This document shows, piece after piece, positions 44,636-54,290 of a DNA stretch of 54,419 nucleotides. The notes below the pieces were generated by a model. It worked only from the letters and a program-made list of their open reading frames with translations. It made no database searches and was not told the DNA's origin. Made by a program: the position numbers and the translations under genes. Each line of letters begins with the position of its first letter. The first letter of the stretch is position 1. Origin of the DNA: Bacteroidota bacterium (GTDB lineage Bacteria; Bacteroidota; Bacteroidia; Cytophagales; Cyclobacteriaceae); NCBI GenBank assembly GCA_027593175.1, contig JAQCJI010000009.1:1-54419 (forward strand), in the 5' to 3' direction.

Positions 44636-46162
44636 TTAATGTTTGAAGTGGCGGACACCGGTGAGTACCATGCGCATGCCCTTTGCATTGCAGTAGTCAA
44701 TGCTGTCCTGGTCTTTGATCGAGCCTCCAGGCTGTAATACTGCAGTGATACCTGCTTCATGGGCGATGGCTACGCAGTCAGGGAAAGGGAAGAAGGCGTC
44801 GGAGGCCATCACGGCACCCTTCAAGTCGAAGCCAAATTCTTTTGCCTTGGATATGGCCTGTCTTAGGGCATCTACTCGGGAGGTTTGACCTACTCCAGAG
44901 GCAAATAGCTGGGAATCATTGCTTAGGACGATGGTATTTGACTTGGCATGTTTGCAGACTTTAGCAGCAAAGACAAAGGCGTCCAGCTCTTTTTCACTCG
45001 GCGCTTGCTTTGTGGCAAGGGTAAAGTCGCTTTTGCTTTCGGTAGCCAGGTCCTTATCCTGTTCGATGATCCCGTTGAGTAAGGTTTTGATCTGCCTCGT
45101 TCCCGGTACCTCTGCTTTTTGCTGAAGGAGGATGCGGTTTTTCTTGCTCATCAGCACGGCAAGCGCTTCTGGGCTGAAGGCAGGAGCAATGAGTACCTCG
45201 AAGAAAAGGGAATTCATTTCCACAGCGGCTTCTTGATCTACAGGGCGGTTGGTTACCAATACCCCGCCAAAAGCAGAGGTGGTGTCCGCCGCGAAGGCCT
45301 TTTGGTAGGCTTCCTTTACGCTGGAGCCGGTAGCACATCCGCAGGCATTGGTATGCTTTAGGATGGAGAAGGCTGTTTGGTCTGGAAATTCGGCGATCAG
45401 ATGAACGGCAGCATCGATATCTACCAGGTTGTTGTAGGATAGTTCCTTACCATGTAGCTGCGCAAAAAGGTCCTCCAGCTTGCCGTAAAAATGAGCCGAC
45501 TGGTGTGGATTTTCGCCATAGCGAAGGGCTTTGGACTGGCTTTCTGAAATCTTCAGTGCAGGGATATTTTCTAAGCGGTTGAAGTAGTTGAAAATATGGG
45601 TATCGTAGTTGGAGGATACTTGATAAGCCTGCGCTGCAAAATAGCGTCTATCCTCCAAGGTGGTGGCGCTGTCTTGGGCTTCCAGTTTGGCTGCTAACTC
45701 TTCGTATTGATTTTTGGAGGCGATGATGGTCACATCCTTGAAATTCTTGGCTGCTGCGCGGATCAAGGAGATGCCGCCAATGTCTATTTTTTCGATGATC
45801 GCATCTTCAGAAGCTCCGGAGGCAACTGTTTCTTCAAATGGATATAAATCTACGATCACCAGATCAATGGCGGGTATGTCATACTTAGCTGCTTGTGCGA
45901 TATCCCCTTCGTGGTCTCTACGTTGGAGGATACCTCCAAAAACCTTGGGATGTAGGGTTTTTACTCTTCCTCCAAATATGGAAGGATAGCTTGTAAGCTC
46001 TTCTACGGGAATTACGGTAGCTCCTTGTGCCTCAATAAATTCCTGGGTGCCGCCAGTAGAATAGATGGTGACTCCATCCTGCTTCAACAAAGCGATGATG
46101 GGTTCAAGTTTGTCCTTGTAATAGACCGAAATGAGGGCAGATTGTATTTTTTTGAGAGCCAT
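44636..46162 (-). CDS. purH: Bifunctional AICAR transformylase/IMP cyclohydrolase
   Basis: PurH catalyses the last two steps of IMP synthesis. The N-terminal MGS-like cyclohydrolase domain begins IQSALISVYYKDKLEPIIAL, with STGGTQEFIEAQG and the block IDIGGISLIRAAAKN. The C-terminal transformylase domain has RYGENPHQSAHFYG, the catalytic region KHTNACGCATG, and DAFFPFPDCVAIAHEAGITA near the end. Length 508 aa is normal. A monocistronic minus-strand gene, followed by a palindromic hairpin. Confidence 0.97.
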   Translation of the reverse strand: MALKKIQSALISVYYKDKLEPIIALLKQDGVTIYSTGGTQEFIEAQGATVIPVEELTSYPSIFGGRVKTLHPKVFGGILQRRDHEGDIAQAAKYDIPAIDLVIVDLYPFEETVASGASEDAIIEKIDIGGISLIRAAAKNFKDVTIIASKNQYEELAAKLEAQDSATTLEDRRYFAAQAYQVSSNYDTHIFNYFNRLENIPALKISESQSKALRYGENPHQSAHFYGKLEDLFAQLHGKELSYNNLVDIDAAVHLIAEFPDQTAFSILKHTNACGCATGSSVKEAYQKAFAADTTSAFGGVLVTNRPVDQEAAVEMNSLFFEVLIAPAFSPEALAVLMSKKNRILLQQKAEVPGTRQIKTLLNGIIEQDKDLATESKSDFTLATKQAPSEKELDAFVFAAKVCKHAKSNTIVLSNDSQLFASGVGQTSRVDALRQAISKAKEFGFDLKGAVMASDAFFPFPDCVAIAHEAGITAVLQPGGSIKDQDSIDYCNAKGMRMVLTGVRHFKH

Positions 46163-46373
46163 TGTAAAAGAAATGAGGAAAAATCGAAGAAGGCATAAAT
46201 GTAGAAAAAATGTGTGGAAGGGCTTGGGCCAAAGGATAAGAATTTTAAAACTGTTATTTAATCATTTTACAGACATACTGTTGGTAATAGTTGGGTTTTA
46301 TTCGTTGTCGTATACGTAATTTTCCTTTGTCGATTTATCCCATGGCCTCATAAAAATATCATTTGCGTCAAAG

Positions 46374-46535
46374 CTATTTTTTAAACCATTCAATCCTCAT
46401 TTCAATATGTTTAGGTGTATATCGGTTGGGTTCATTTCGTTCTACATTAATCTTCAATTTGTCCACTTTATGCTGACGATCTACTGCTTTAATTCCAAAG
46501 GGTTTAATTTGATTTGAAGATTCTATTGATATTCT
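46374..46535 (-). pseudogene. Degenerate C-terminal gene fragment, ~53 codons
   Basis: Between an in-frame TGA and a TAG, the minus strand reads as a protein-like stretch with ERNEPNRYTPKHIEMRIEWF near its end. It has no usable start and the 30-bp repeat runs through it. It looks like the end of a gene interrupted by an insertion-sequence end, but a chance open frame cannot be excluded. Confidence 0.3.
46460..46489 (+). repeat. 30-bp direct repeat, left copy (IS-end-like)
   Basis: It starts TGTCCACTTTATGCTGACGA and matches the right copy at 54291-54320 in 28 of 30 positions and the same orientation. The leading TGTCCAC and the length resemble terminal repeats of IS21-family elements as I recall them; no transposase is found beside it. 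Confidence 0.6.
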
Positions 46536-46592
46536 TCACCCAATTCAAAAAGGGGATCTTAAACAATATCCGAAATACCTTTTGGCATTCTA

Positions 46593-47561
46593 TTATTTTA
46601 GATTTGATAATGCATAACGAAAAACACCCCCCTTATCGGTTGCTGCAATTATGTATTCGTTATTAAGTTCTAAATCGAAAATAGTTAAATCGGTTAAGCC
46701 ATTATTAATTGCTTTCCAACTATTTCCATCATCTTTAGAGTAAAAAACACCAGCACCAAACGACCCCGCAACAATTAAATCAGTATTCCTGGCAAAACCT
46801 CTATAAGAACCTGAAGCAATTCCTCCTCTTAACAAAGTCCAATTGGCCCCCAAATCTGTTGAGCGAAAAACTCCCGTTCCAATGGGTCCAGCAGCAAACA
46901 ACGTGTTTCCCTTACTTTCCATAGCTCTAAAATTAGTTGCTCCATTTAAACCATTGTTAACTGAAACCCAGTTTGATCCCCAATCAGTACTTTTATAAAT
47001 ACCAGCTCCGTTTGTGCCAACAAATAAGGTATTATTAATAGCGGTAATAGATCGTACATCGGTTGCTGCTAAACCCGCACTGCTCCAATTATCTCCTTTG
47101 TTAGAAGACATAAAAACTCCTACAGGCGAAACAAAAAATAATCTTGTACCCACACTTAGTATCCCGCTACCCCGCAAATCTGTTAATCCAGAACTTTTGG
47201 AAATCCAGTTTGCACCATTGTCTGAACTTCTAAAAACACCTTGGCTAGTACACGTATAGATGTAGAAATTGTCTTTTGTAAATCCACGTGTAGGACCTAC
47301 TGCATCATTTCCGGAGTTTGATAGCGAGTAATTAGCTGCTGCATCAGTGGATTTATAAATTCCAGTTTGTCCACCAGCAAAATTATAATTATCATTCGTT
47401 AATAGTGACTGCATATTCAAGCCTGCCGTTCCTCCAGACTGTTGCCATTGTGCAAAAACCGCATCTACTGCGAGGGGTTCAGTATCCTCTTTACTACAAC
47501 CTGTTGCAGTTAACAATCCTATACCTATCATGAAAAATGATTTTATTAATTTGTTTTTCAT
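46593..47561 (-). CDS. Asp-box (BNR) beta-propeller lipoprotein, 322 aa
   Basis: An SPII signal (MKNKLIKSFFMIGIGLLTATGC, C22) is followed by at least six Asp-box repeats of the S-x-D-x-G-x-x-W type: STDAAANY, SSDNGANW, SSNKGDNW, STDWGSNW, STDLGANW and SKDDGNSW, each followed by a strand such as GIYKSTD or GVFRSSD. This is a sortilin/BNR-type propeller anchored at the cell surface, probably a binding or scaffold protein; no sialidase arginine set is evident. A stand-alone gene at the left end of the AT-rich segment. Confidence 0.85.
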   Translation of the reverse strand: MKNKLIKSFFMIGIGLLTATGCSKEDTEPLAVDAVFAQWQQSGGTAGLNMQSLLTNDNYNFAGGQTGIYKSTDAAANYSLSNSGNDAVGPTRGFTKDNFYIYTCTSQGVFRSSDNGANWISKSSGLTDLRGSGILSVGTRLFFVSPVGVFMSSNKGDNWSSAGLAATDVRSITAINNTLFVGTNGAGIYKSTDWGSNWVSVNNGLNGATNFRAMESKGNTLFAAGPIGTGVFRSTDLGANWTLLRGGIASGSYRGFARNTDLIVAGSFGAGVFYSKDDGNSWKAINNGLTDLTIFDLELNNEYIIAATDKGGVFRYALSNLK

Positions 47562-47687
47562 GATTGATTTCTTTGTGTTTTTAATAACTAAATAGTTAAA
47601 AGCACTTTTGATATTTTATGGATTCCAATCGATTCATGGAAGATTAAAAAACGCATAGGGTAACATCTACTTTTTTATTAATAAACG

Positions 47688-48023
47688 TCAATCTCCAATT
47701 CTTTCTACACGAAAACCTACGCCTTTCCCCTTCACAAACTTTGGTGCCCCCACTGCGCCCTTTAAGTAAATCCAGGGTTCGGGCAATAGGCTATTGTCAC
47801 CGAGCTGCTGGAACTTACTAAAGAGACCTTCTTCGCCTATAACTTCCTCGCAAGAAATACCAATAACATTGATCTGGTATTTACCTTTCGGAAATTGCTG
47901 ACCAGCTATCACTTTGTCAGTGGTGACTTCAACAATCTCGCAGGGTGGAGTTTTTGGACCTTGTCCATGCGAGGAGAAACTGATGCAGTACAATAGAATA
48001 CTTAGAAATGTTATTTTCTTCAT
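47688..48023 (-). CDS. Small secreted protein, 111 aa
   Basis: A signal peptide (MKKITFLSILLYCISFSSHG-Q) precedes a ~90-residue mature domain with two cysteines (PPCEIVEV, GISCEEV), which could form a disulfide. No family is recognised. It is on the same strand as the propeller lipoprotein (126 bp apart) and the SulP gene, each with its own AT-rich gap, so co-transcription is uncertain. Confidence 0.65.
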   Translation of the reverse strand: MKKITFLSILLYCISFSSHGQGPKTPPCEIVEVTTDKVIAGQQFPKGKYQINVIGISCEEVIGEEGLFSKFQQLGDNSLLPEPWIYLKGAVGAPKFVKGKGVGFRVERIGD

Positions 48024-48148
48024 GATTGATTATTTATTATTTTAAATCAATGATATCCGAATAAACCACAAGACACCAAGAAATTAGTCTACAAAAACCC
48101 GTTGAAGTGTTCAATTTTGACTACTGCAATTCTAAAAGGTTTAATTTA

Positions 48149-49474
48149 TCAATCTTCTTTTACTTCATCTGCCTTAACATCATCTTCTACATCCTTGATT
48201 TTGTACTTTTTAAATAAGTATACAGCAAGATAGTAAATAATTGTTCCAGTAATTACGGCAACATTGAGATCAAGTACTACTGTGATGATAGTTGTATATA
48301 GGATCAGAAAGAATTGGAAATTGCGATTTTGATTTTTCCACCAACTGTTTTTAAAATAAGTTGAAGTAAATCCCCTCTCTGTAACATCCCAACCTGCTTT
48401 AAACAAAACACCTGAAAAAACGGCAGCAGGAATTAGGGAAATCCAATTGATAAAAAAGACTATCCAAATCAGTACAAAAACACCCATCAAAACGCCAGAA
48501 ATTCGTGTTTGGGCATTTTCTTTGATTAAAAGTACAGATCTAATAGTAGCTTGTGCCCCTGGTATACCTTGTAACAATCCTGAAATACCATTCGCCAAAC
48601 CTTGAGCAATTAGTTCTTTATTCTGCTTTGTTTTTTCGCGAGTCATTTTGTCAATTACCAGCGCGGTAAGCAAAGAATCAAGAAATCCCAGCACCATTAG
48701 TTGTAAAGCAAAAGGGAGTGCCATTAAAATATATTTTGATTGAAGTATCTCCCCTTGAGGAAAATACGATTTTAGAATTGTAACAAAATCTTTTATGCTG
48801 TGGATATCAGAACCTAATTTTACTTTTTGAACTGGAAGCATAAATAAGTTACTTAAAATACTTCCAAGGATAATTGAAATTAATACAGCAGATAAAAGAG
48901 AACGATATTTTGCTTTAACAATCCTTTTAAATATTAAAGGTAATATTAAAATCAGCAGCAAGACACTTAGAGCTACTGAAATATTAAGTAAAAAACCGCC
49001 TTCCATTACGGTTTTTCCAGCAACTCCGAAAATTTTAGCTAATTGATCCCACCAGATTAGTACAGCGATTCCATTCATAAAGCCCATAATCACAGCATTT
49101 GGCACATAATTAATCAACCTGCCGACACGGAGCAACCCACAAATGATCATCAGTAAACCACTCAACACGATGGTGAGAGTAATATATTGTTCAGCTAGTA
49201 TTGTTTTATCAGGGAAGGATTCATATGCATTTGCAATGAGCAGTGCCGTGATAGCAGTCATTGGTCCTGTTGGTCCAGAAGCCTGAATACGAGTGCCCCC
49301 AAAAGAAGAAGCAATGATAGGAATAACAGCTGCTCCTATCATTCCTGCAAAAGCACCTCGGCCACTCATTACACCAAAGGCAGCCCCTAGCGCCAAAGCT
49401 GCAAAACTTACTGTCAATCCTGCCAAGAAATCACTAAGCCAGCGATTGGTCTGAGAGTTTGTATTTTCGATCAT
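48149..49474 (-). CDS. SulP family anion transporter (probable bicarbonate or sulfate)
   Basis: A 441-aa SLC26/SulP permease with about 11-12 helices. The N-terminal signature FLAGLTVSFAALALGAAFGVMSGRG and the block SSFGGTRIQASGPTGPMTAI are diagnostic, as is GISGLLQGIPGAQATIRSV. The chain ends in a short acidic tail (DVEDDVKADEVKED), so the cytosolic STAS domain usual in SulP proteins is missing. The carbonic anhydrase gene lies directly upstream on the same strand, which favours bicarbonate as the substrate; that is inference. Confidence 0.9.
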   Translation of the reverse strand: MIENTNSQTNRWLSDFLAGLTVSFAALALGAAFGVMSGRGAFAGMIGAAVIPIIASSFGGTRIQASGPTGPMTAITALLIANAYESFPDKTILAEQYITLTIVLSGLLMIICGLLRVGRLINYVPNAVIMGFMNGIAVLIWWDQLAKIFGVAGKTVMEGGFLLNISVALSVLLLILILPLIFKRIVKAKYRSLLSAVLISIILGSILSNLFMLPVQKVKLGSDIHSIKDFVTILKSYFPQGEILQSKYILMALPFALQLMVLGFLDSLLTALVIDKMTREKTKQNKELIAQGLANGISGLLQGIPGAQATIRSVLLIKENAQTRISGVLMGVFVLIWIVFFINWISLIPAAVFSGVLFKAGWDVTERGFTSTYFKNSWWKNQNRNFQFFLILYTTIITVVLDLNVAVITGTIIYYLAVYLFKKYKIKDVEDDVKADEVKED

Positions 49475-49627
49475 AAATTTTAACCCTATAAAAACTTTTA
49501 CAATTTAAGAAGTGGTGGCTTTACAACACAAATATTTATGTGAAAAATTTAACTTAAGCCTTACACTAATCTGTCATAGAATACAGTATTCACTGTTTTT
49601 CAAAACCGATGTTGTATGCTATTTTTA

Positions 49628-50254
49628 TTAATTTTCAAAAAATACTACTCGTCCTGTTACTATTTCGTGAATGGCACCAAGGATAATAACTTCACCTTTT
49701 TCAATCATTTCTTTCAATATTGCGCTACGTTGCTCTATTCCTTCTACCGTACGGTGAATATTTATAATTGTTACTTTTTCTACAAATTTCTTATTACTTG
49801 AATTACGATTCTTTACTTCTGTTTTCTCATCATAAACTGCTGGTTGAATTTTACTTAACAATGCGGTTAAATTCCCCAATTCTATGTGGTCGCAAGCACC
49901 TTTTATTGCACCACATTCAGTGTGTCCAAGCACTAAAATTATTTTTGCCCCAGCTATTTTGCAAGCAAACTCCATACTGCCTAAAATATCTTCGTTGATA
50001 ATATTTCCCGCAATTCGTACGCTAAAAATATCACCTAAACCTTGGTCAAAAATTAATTCGGAAGAAGTTCGACTGTCGATGCAACTTAAAATTATTGCAA
50101 ATGGGTATTGTTTCTCGGCTGTATATCCTGCTTGTTCTAATAAATTTCGGCTCAATTTTAGATTATTAATAAATCTGAGGTTACCTTCTTTCAAAATTTG
50201 AAGTGCGCTTTTTGGCGTTAATTTGGACTGTGTTTCCTTCGTGTGATATTTCAT
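49628..50254 (-). CDS. Beta-class carbonic anhydrase
   Basis: A 208-aa zinc enzyme that interconverts CO2 and bicarbonate. The ligand set is complete: C58 and D60-x-R62 in SCIDSRTSSEL, then H111 and C114 in LGHTECGAIKG. GNLRFINN near the start and RIAGNIIN in the middle are family-typical. It is followed 153 bp later by the SulP transporter. The two together look like a bicarbonate import/hydration module. Confidence 0.93.
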   Translation of the reverse strand: MKYHTKETQSKLTPKSALQILKEGNLRFINNLKLSRNLLEQAGYTAEKQYPFAIILSCIDSRTSSELIFDQGLGDIFSVRIAGNIINEDILGSMEFACKIAGAKIILVLGHTECGAIKGACDHIELGNLTALLSKIQPAVYDEKTEVKNRNSSNKKFVEKVTIINIHRTVEGIEQRSAILKEMIEKGEVIILGAIHEIVTGRVVFFEN

Positions 50255-50608
50255 AATTTTTGATTTAAATACAATTTATCATTCAATTTTTTGATTCTTA
50301 AATAATTGTGATTGGTCGCAATTTTACCAGTGAAGTAGGATAGACCTTGACAACAGCGATCCCCCATCTGTTAGACTGCCCACGGTCCACGGCACCCTCA
50401 CTTTAATTTCAATCCTTATTTTATTTGGCAACTGGTAACTAATTGGATATACAGATGGATAAAAATATTTTTTGAAATTGATTACGCTTGGTTTTTGGGG
50501 AGTACTAAACATGCCTCTAACTTTTAATCCTGTGGATATAATGGCCTAAAGATTTATAAAAAACGATAATTTTATTATTTTATTTGTCGATTAACACATT
50601 AGCAGTTC
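50255..50608. other. Intergenic stretch between carbonic anhydrase and GH2
   Basis: A 354-bp AT-rich gap. A 62-codon minus-strand open frame (50324-50512) has no protein-like features. I see no RNA gene, terminator with a clear T-run, or repeat here. Confidence 0.4.
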
Positions 50609-52429
50609 TTAATGTTCAGAAAGAGAATTGCAAATTTCACGGTTTACTTTACTAATTCTCGCTGCATCTAACTTAATTACTTTCCTGTCGTAAGTCATTA
50701 ATCCATTTATTTCAATTTCTACATCTGTGGTTTGGGTATAAATGGCGGCTGAGAATCCGCTTGCGATTTGCTTTTTTAGTTTTTCGGCTAAAACAATATA
50801 TGCATCAGTAGCCTCTACAGATGTTTTGTACTGCACATAGCCCCAGTTGCGCTCGTTTACCCATAAATGGTTGTCTGTAACAAGACCAATCCCACCATAT
50901 TCACCAAGCACACCTACACGACCAGCATCATAGAGCGTCATTTGTGGGTCTGGATAATGGTGAATATCAAGCATGTCCCCAGTAGAATAGAAGTTTCCAC
51001 CGCTGGCTGAGTTTACCAAGCGGGTTGGGTCGTAACTCTTAGTCCACTCAGCAATTTCAACGGTTTTAAATTGCCCCCAGGCTTCGTTGAATGGAACCCA
51101 AGTTACAATACTTGGACTTGAGATAAGCATATCCATAATCTCTTTCCATTCCTTTTTAAAATTTGTTTCTGATTCTGGTGTGCGGACATAATCCATTCCA
51201 GAGTAGTATCTATCAGTCTGCCATTCAGGTCCAGTATCACCGTTAGGCATATCTTGCCATACTAAAATTCCTTCACGGTCGCAATGGTAATACCAGCGTG
51301 CTGGTTCAACTTTCACATGTTTGCGAATGAGGTTGAACCCTAATTCTTTGGTTTTAAGGATATCAAACTTCAATGCTTCATCCGTTGGAGCAGTATAAAG
51401 TCCATCTGGCCACCAACCCTGATCGAGCGGGCCAAACTGGAAATAATCTTTGTTGTTAAGTTGCATCCTAACAATCCCGTTTGCATCTTTTTTAGTTGAA
51501 ATCTTACGCATTCCAATGTAACTCTTCACCTGGTCGATTACTTTCCCTGTTCTGAGCAAAGAAACTTCGACATCGTACAAAAATGGCGATTCAGGACTCC
51601 ATAGTTTAGCAGAAGGAATTGAAAGCAAAATTTCCTGATTGGCGACTCCTTTTCCTTGGGCAATGACTTTTCCACTTTCCAGAATCTTAACTTCAACCAA
51701 ATCGATGGTTTTGTCTTCTGAATTCTGAGCTGCTATTGAAACAGTGTTTCTGTCGATATTGGTAACTGATCTAAGCTGAGTCAAATGATTATCACCTACT
51801 GGTTCAATCCACACGGTTTGCCATATGCCAGTTACTGCCGTGTACCAGATGCCTCCGGGTCTTGTAACCTGTTTTCCGCGAGGTTGAAATCCCTTATTGG
51901 TTGGATCCCATACTCTTACAATGAGTTTTTGGGGTTGACCAGGTATGAGATAGGGGGTAATATCAAAACTGAAAGGTGTGTAACCGCCTTTGTGTGATCC
52001 TATCTGGATATCGTTTATCCAAACATCGGCTTTCCAATCAACAGCACCGAAATTAAGGATGATTTTTTTATTTTTCCATGTAGTCGGAACGTTAAACTCA
52101 CGGTTGTACCAGAGTTCATTCTGATCGCCAACCGGTTTCTGAACGCCCGATAAAGAAGATTCTATGGCAAATGGGACCAAAATTTTACCATCAAAATTCG
52201 TTGGGATTGCACTGCCCTGTGCAAGAATTGCATAATCCCATAATCCATTCAGATTCAACCATTGCTCTCTTACCATTGCGGGCCGCGGATATTCTGGTAA
52301 AGGATTTGCAGGATTAACTTTTTCAGCCCATTGGGTCCTAATTTTATCTCCAGCTGGTTGCCAGCTCTGAGCAAAACCAACGATCACTGAAAAAGCAAGA
52401 CAGATTACTAATAGAATTTGTTTTTTCAT
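50609..52429 (-). CDS. Glycoside hydrolase family 2 enzyme, secreted
   Basis: A 606-aa exported GH2 enzyme of the beta-galactosidase/glucuronidase type. A signal peptide (MKKQILLVICLAFSVIVGFA-Q) is followed by the sugar-binding jelly roll (WLNLNGLWDYAI, DVWINDIQIGSHKGGYTPF), an immunoglobulin-like domain, and the TIM barrel. In the barrel FNEAWGQ gives N448-E449 as acid/base and VLGEYGG gives E510 as the likely nucleophile. It lacks C-terminal accessory domains. Substrate is not predictable. No SusC/SusD or regulator is adjacent, so it is not part of a recognisable polysaccharide utilisation locus. Confidence 0.93.
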   Translation of the reverse strand: MKKQILLVICLAFSVIVGFAQSWQPAGDKIRTQWAEKVNPANPLPEYPRPAMVREQWLNLNGLWDYAILAQGSAIPTNFDGKILVPFAIESSLSGVQKPVGDQNELWYNREFNVPTTWKNKKIILNFGAVDWKADVWINDIQIGSHKGGYTPFSFDITPYLIPGQPQKLIVRVWDPTNKGFQPRGKQVTRPGGIWYTAVTGIWQTVWIEPVGDNHLTQLRSVTNIDRNTVSIAAQNSEDKTIDLVEVKILESGKVIAQGKGVANQEILLSIPSAKLWSPESPFLYDVEVSLLRTGKVIDQVKSYIGMRKISTKKDANGIVRMQLNNKDYFQFGPLDQGWWPDGLYTAPTDEALKFDILKTKELGFNLIRKHVKVEPARWYYHCDREGILVWQDMPNGDTGPEWQTDRYYSGMDYVRTPESETNFKKEWKEIMDMLISSPSIVTWVPFNEAWGQFKTVEIAEWTKSYDPTRLVNSASGGNFYSTGDMLDIHHYPDPQMTLYDAGRVGVLGEYGGIGLVTDNHLWVNERNWGYVQYKTSVEATDAYIVLAEKLKKQIASGFSAAIYTQTTDVEIEINGLMTYDRKVIKLDAARISKVNREICNSLSEH

Positions 52430-52860
52430 ACTTTAAGGCTTAATACGCACTAAATATTCAAATGTTTCAATTAGTTACAAGCGATAATCTGAAATTAATA
52501 GCTTCTAGGCATTAAGATTTTATCCACTAGTAGCATAATTAGGATGTATTCTAATGGCTGTTGCTAGTAAAGGGTTTACTAATTTATTTGACATTGTTGC
52601 ACCTTGAATTTTTTGGATTCGTAAGCCAGCCCCATCCTTTAAGTACCGAGTTAGTCTTTTCTTTTAGCAAATTGAACGTAGTAAAGTTGAAAGACTAATT
52701 TTGAAACAAAGTCTTTTTCTACGCATTTGCTACAGGACCAAATTTAAAAGAAGTAGTAAACTTAAAGGCAATAAATGTTGGCACCAAAGAAGTTTATAAA
52801 ATGCAAAGACCTTTATTTCACCAATATGCCCACTATTGCTCTTACACCAGGTAGTGTTAT
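52430..52860. other. Intergenic stretch between GH2 and the hydrolase
   Basis: A 431-bp AT-rich gap without a convincing reading frame, hairpin or repeat. Confidence 0.4.
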
Positions 52861-53910
52861 TTATTTGAATTTCCCTGAATCTACATCTTTTATAAACGTT
52901 ATTAATCCATCGAAATATGTTTCGGGATCATCAAATTGTGATAAATGACTGCCATTGGTTATAACACTTCTTCCTTTTTGCACTTTTTTTGCCATCCATT
53001 CCATATACTTTGGATCCATCGTATCGAATTTTGCACCCAGTATTAAAGTTGGAACTTTAATTTCGTTCAGCCTTTCTGACACATCCCAATCCTTTAAAGT
53101 AGCATTACCTGTTATACCAAATTCGCTTGGTCCCTGCATATAGACATAAATTTTCGGGTTTAGGTGCTCAAACATGAGGTTTACAGATTTTGGCCATTGG
53201 TCCAGAGGCATGCGTAAGATATGCTCTGCGTAATAATGGGTCATTAAAAGTTCGACATATCTTGGGTTTGAGTAATCTTTATTGGCTTCAATTTCTTTGA
53301 TTTCTTTCAAAACATCTTGAGGTAATTGTGGTCCTAATACTTCTTTCGCATACTTGTTGTATTCTGGAACACTCGCCACCATATTAGAAACAATGAGTCC
53401 TTTTAAGTTGTCCTGGTATTTTAGAGCGTATTCCATAGCAAGAATACCCCCCCATGATTGACCAAGGAGATAAAAATTATCTTTATCGAGATTTAGAGCT
53501 TTTCGAACTTGCTCTACTTCTTCTACAAAATGTGCGGTGGTCCAAAGTGAGGAATCATTGGGCTTGTCACTGTAGTAGGAATCGAGTTGATCGTAATAAA
53601 TGTATTCGATTTCTTCATTGGGCAGATAACCATCAAAATTTCCAAATACTTCGTGTGTACCACCTGGTCCACCATGCAACAGTAACACGCGCATTTTAGG
53701 ATTATTGCCCATACGCTTGGTGTAGACGTTAAAAGTGCCTTTTTTGGTTTTAATCGCAATTAGTTTGATGCCACCTGTTTTTTGGTCATCACCGTTGGAA
53801 TAATCCCAATAACTGCTCTTTTCACCATTGCTGATGTTCTCTTTCTGATTAGCTGTACAACTCGCCGTGAGTAGTAGAATAATCAATAAAAATGTTGATA
53901 AATTTTTCAT
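52861..53910 (-). CDS. Alpha/beta hydrolase lipoprotein, proline-iminopeptidase-like
   Basis: From the ATG at 53910 the protein has an SPII signal (MKNLSTFLLIILLLTASC, C18). A longer in-frame start at 54036 would bury that signal and is rejected. The S33 peptidase features are the oxyanion motif HGGPGG at 79-84, the nucleophile elbow GQSWGG (S152), the acid in GAKFDTMDP and the histidine in GSHLSQFD. The family cleaves N-terminal proline or other residues from peptides, and a lipoprotein form would act outside the inner membrane. Proline specificity is likely but unproven. Confidence 0.9.
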   Translation of the reverse strand: MKNLSTFLLIILLLTASCTANQKENISNGEKSSYWDYSNGDDQKTGGIKLIAIKTKKGTFNVYTKRMGNNPKMRVLLLHGGPGGTHEVFGNFDGYLPNEEIEYIYYDQLDSYYSDKPNDSSLWTTAHFVEEVEQVRKALNLDKDNFYLLGQSWGGILAMEYALKYQDNLKGLIVSNMVASVPEYNKYAKEVLGPQLPQDVLKEIKEIEANKDYSNPRYVELLMTHYYAEHILRMPLDQWPKSVNLMFEHLNPKIYVYMQGPSEFGITGNATLKDWDVSERLNEIKVPTLILGAKFDTMDPKYMEWMAKKVQKGRSVITNGSHLSQFDDPETYFDGLITFIKDVDSGKFK

Positions 53911-54086
53911 GAGTTTGTTTCTTGATTTAAGGCATTTAATGAGCCTTAACTGTGGGTCAATTGTACCTTGATAATCTGTCTCTCGGTAAATCCTGACTTT
54001 TTCATAGAGTTTAAAATAAAATCCCCCAGTGTTCATCTTGATATGAAATAATATGATTTGATTTTATAAGGATACGAAAAATGCAG

Positions 54087-54227
54087 CTATCTATAGTCAT
54101 GCAGTCCCCTAATTTTAGGTTCGTCACGCAATGCTTTTAGCAGTGTACCCATTTGCTTGGGATGGATTTTTTTTAAGACCGAGGTTCTTCGGCGAATACC
54201 CTCGATCACCGCCTCCGCATTCTTGGG
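54087..54227 (-). pseudogene. Degenerate gene fragment, ~46 codons
   Basis: Between an in-frame TAA and a TAG, the minus strand reads as a basic stretch with RRTSVLKKIHPKQMGTLLKA. It has no start codon context and no recognisable family. Its place beside the right repeat copy suggests a remnant left by insertion or deletion, but a chance frame is possible. Confidence 0.3.
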
Positions 54228-54290
54228 TTATTTTTCTTTCATTGCAAGCAATTTATGCTCAAAAAGTATAACTTCGGTTAATGAGATGTA

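Larger units (their letters stand above)
46163..46592. other. Intergenic boundary with gene remnant and repeat
   Basis: No intact gene is seen. The stretch contains the left copy of a 30-bp direct repeat (46460-46489) and a short reading-frame remnant on the minus strand (46374-46535). By eye the base composition becomes more AT-rich from here to the right. Confidence 0.5.

Noticed and set aside
53910-54036. N-terminal extension of the alpha/beta hydrolase
   Set aside because: The extension would precede a complete lipoprotein signal peptide, so the ATG at 53910 is the likely start.
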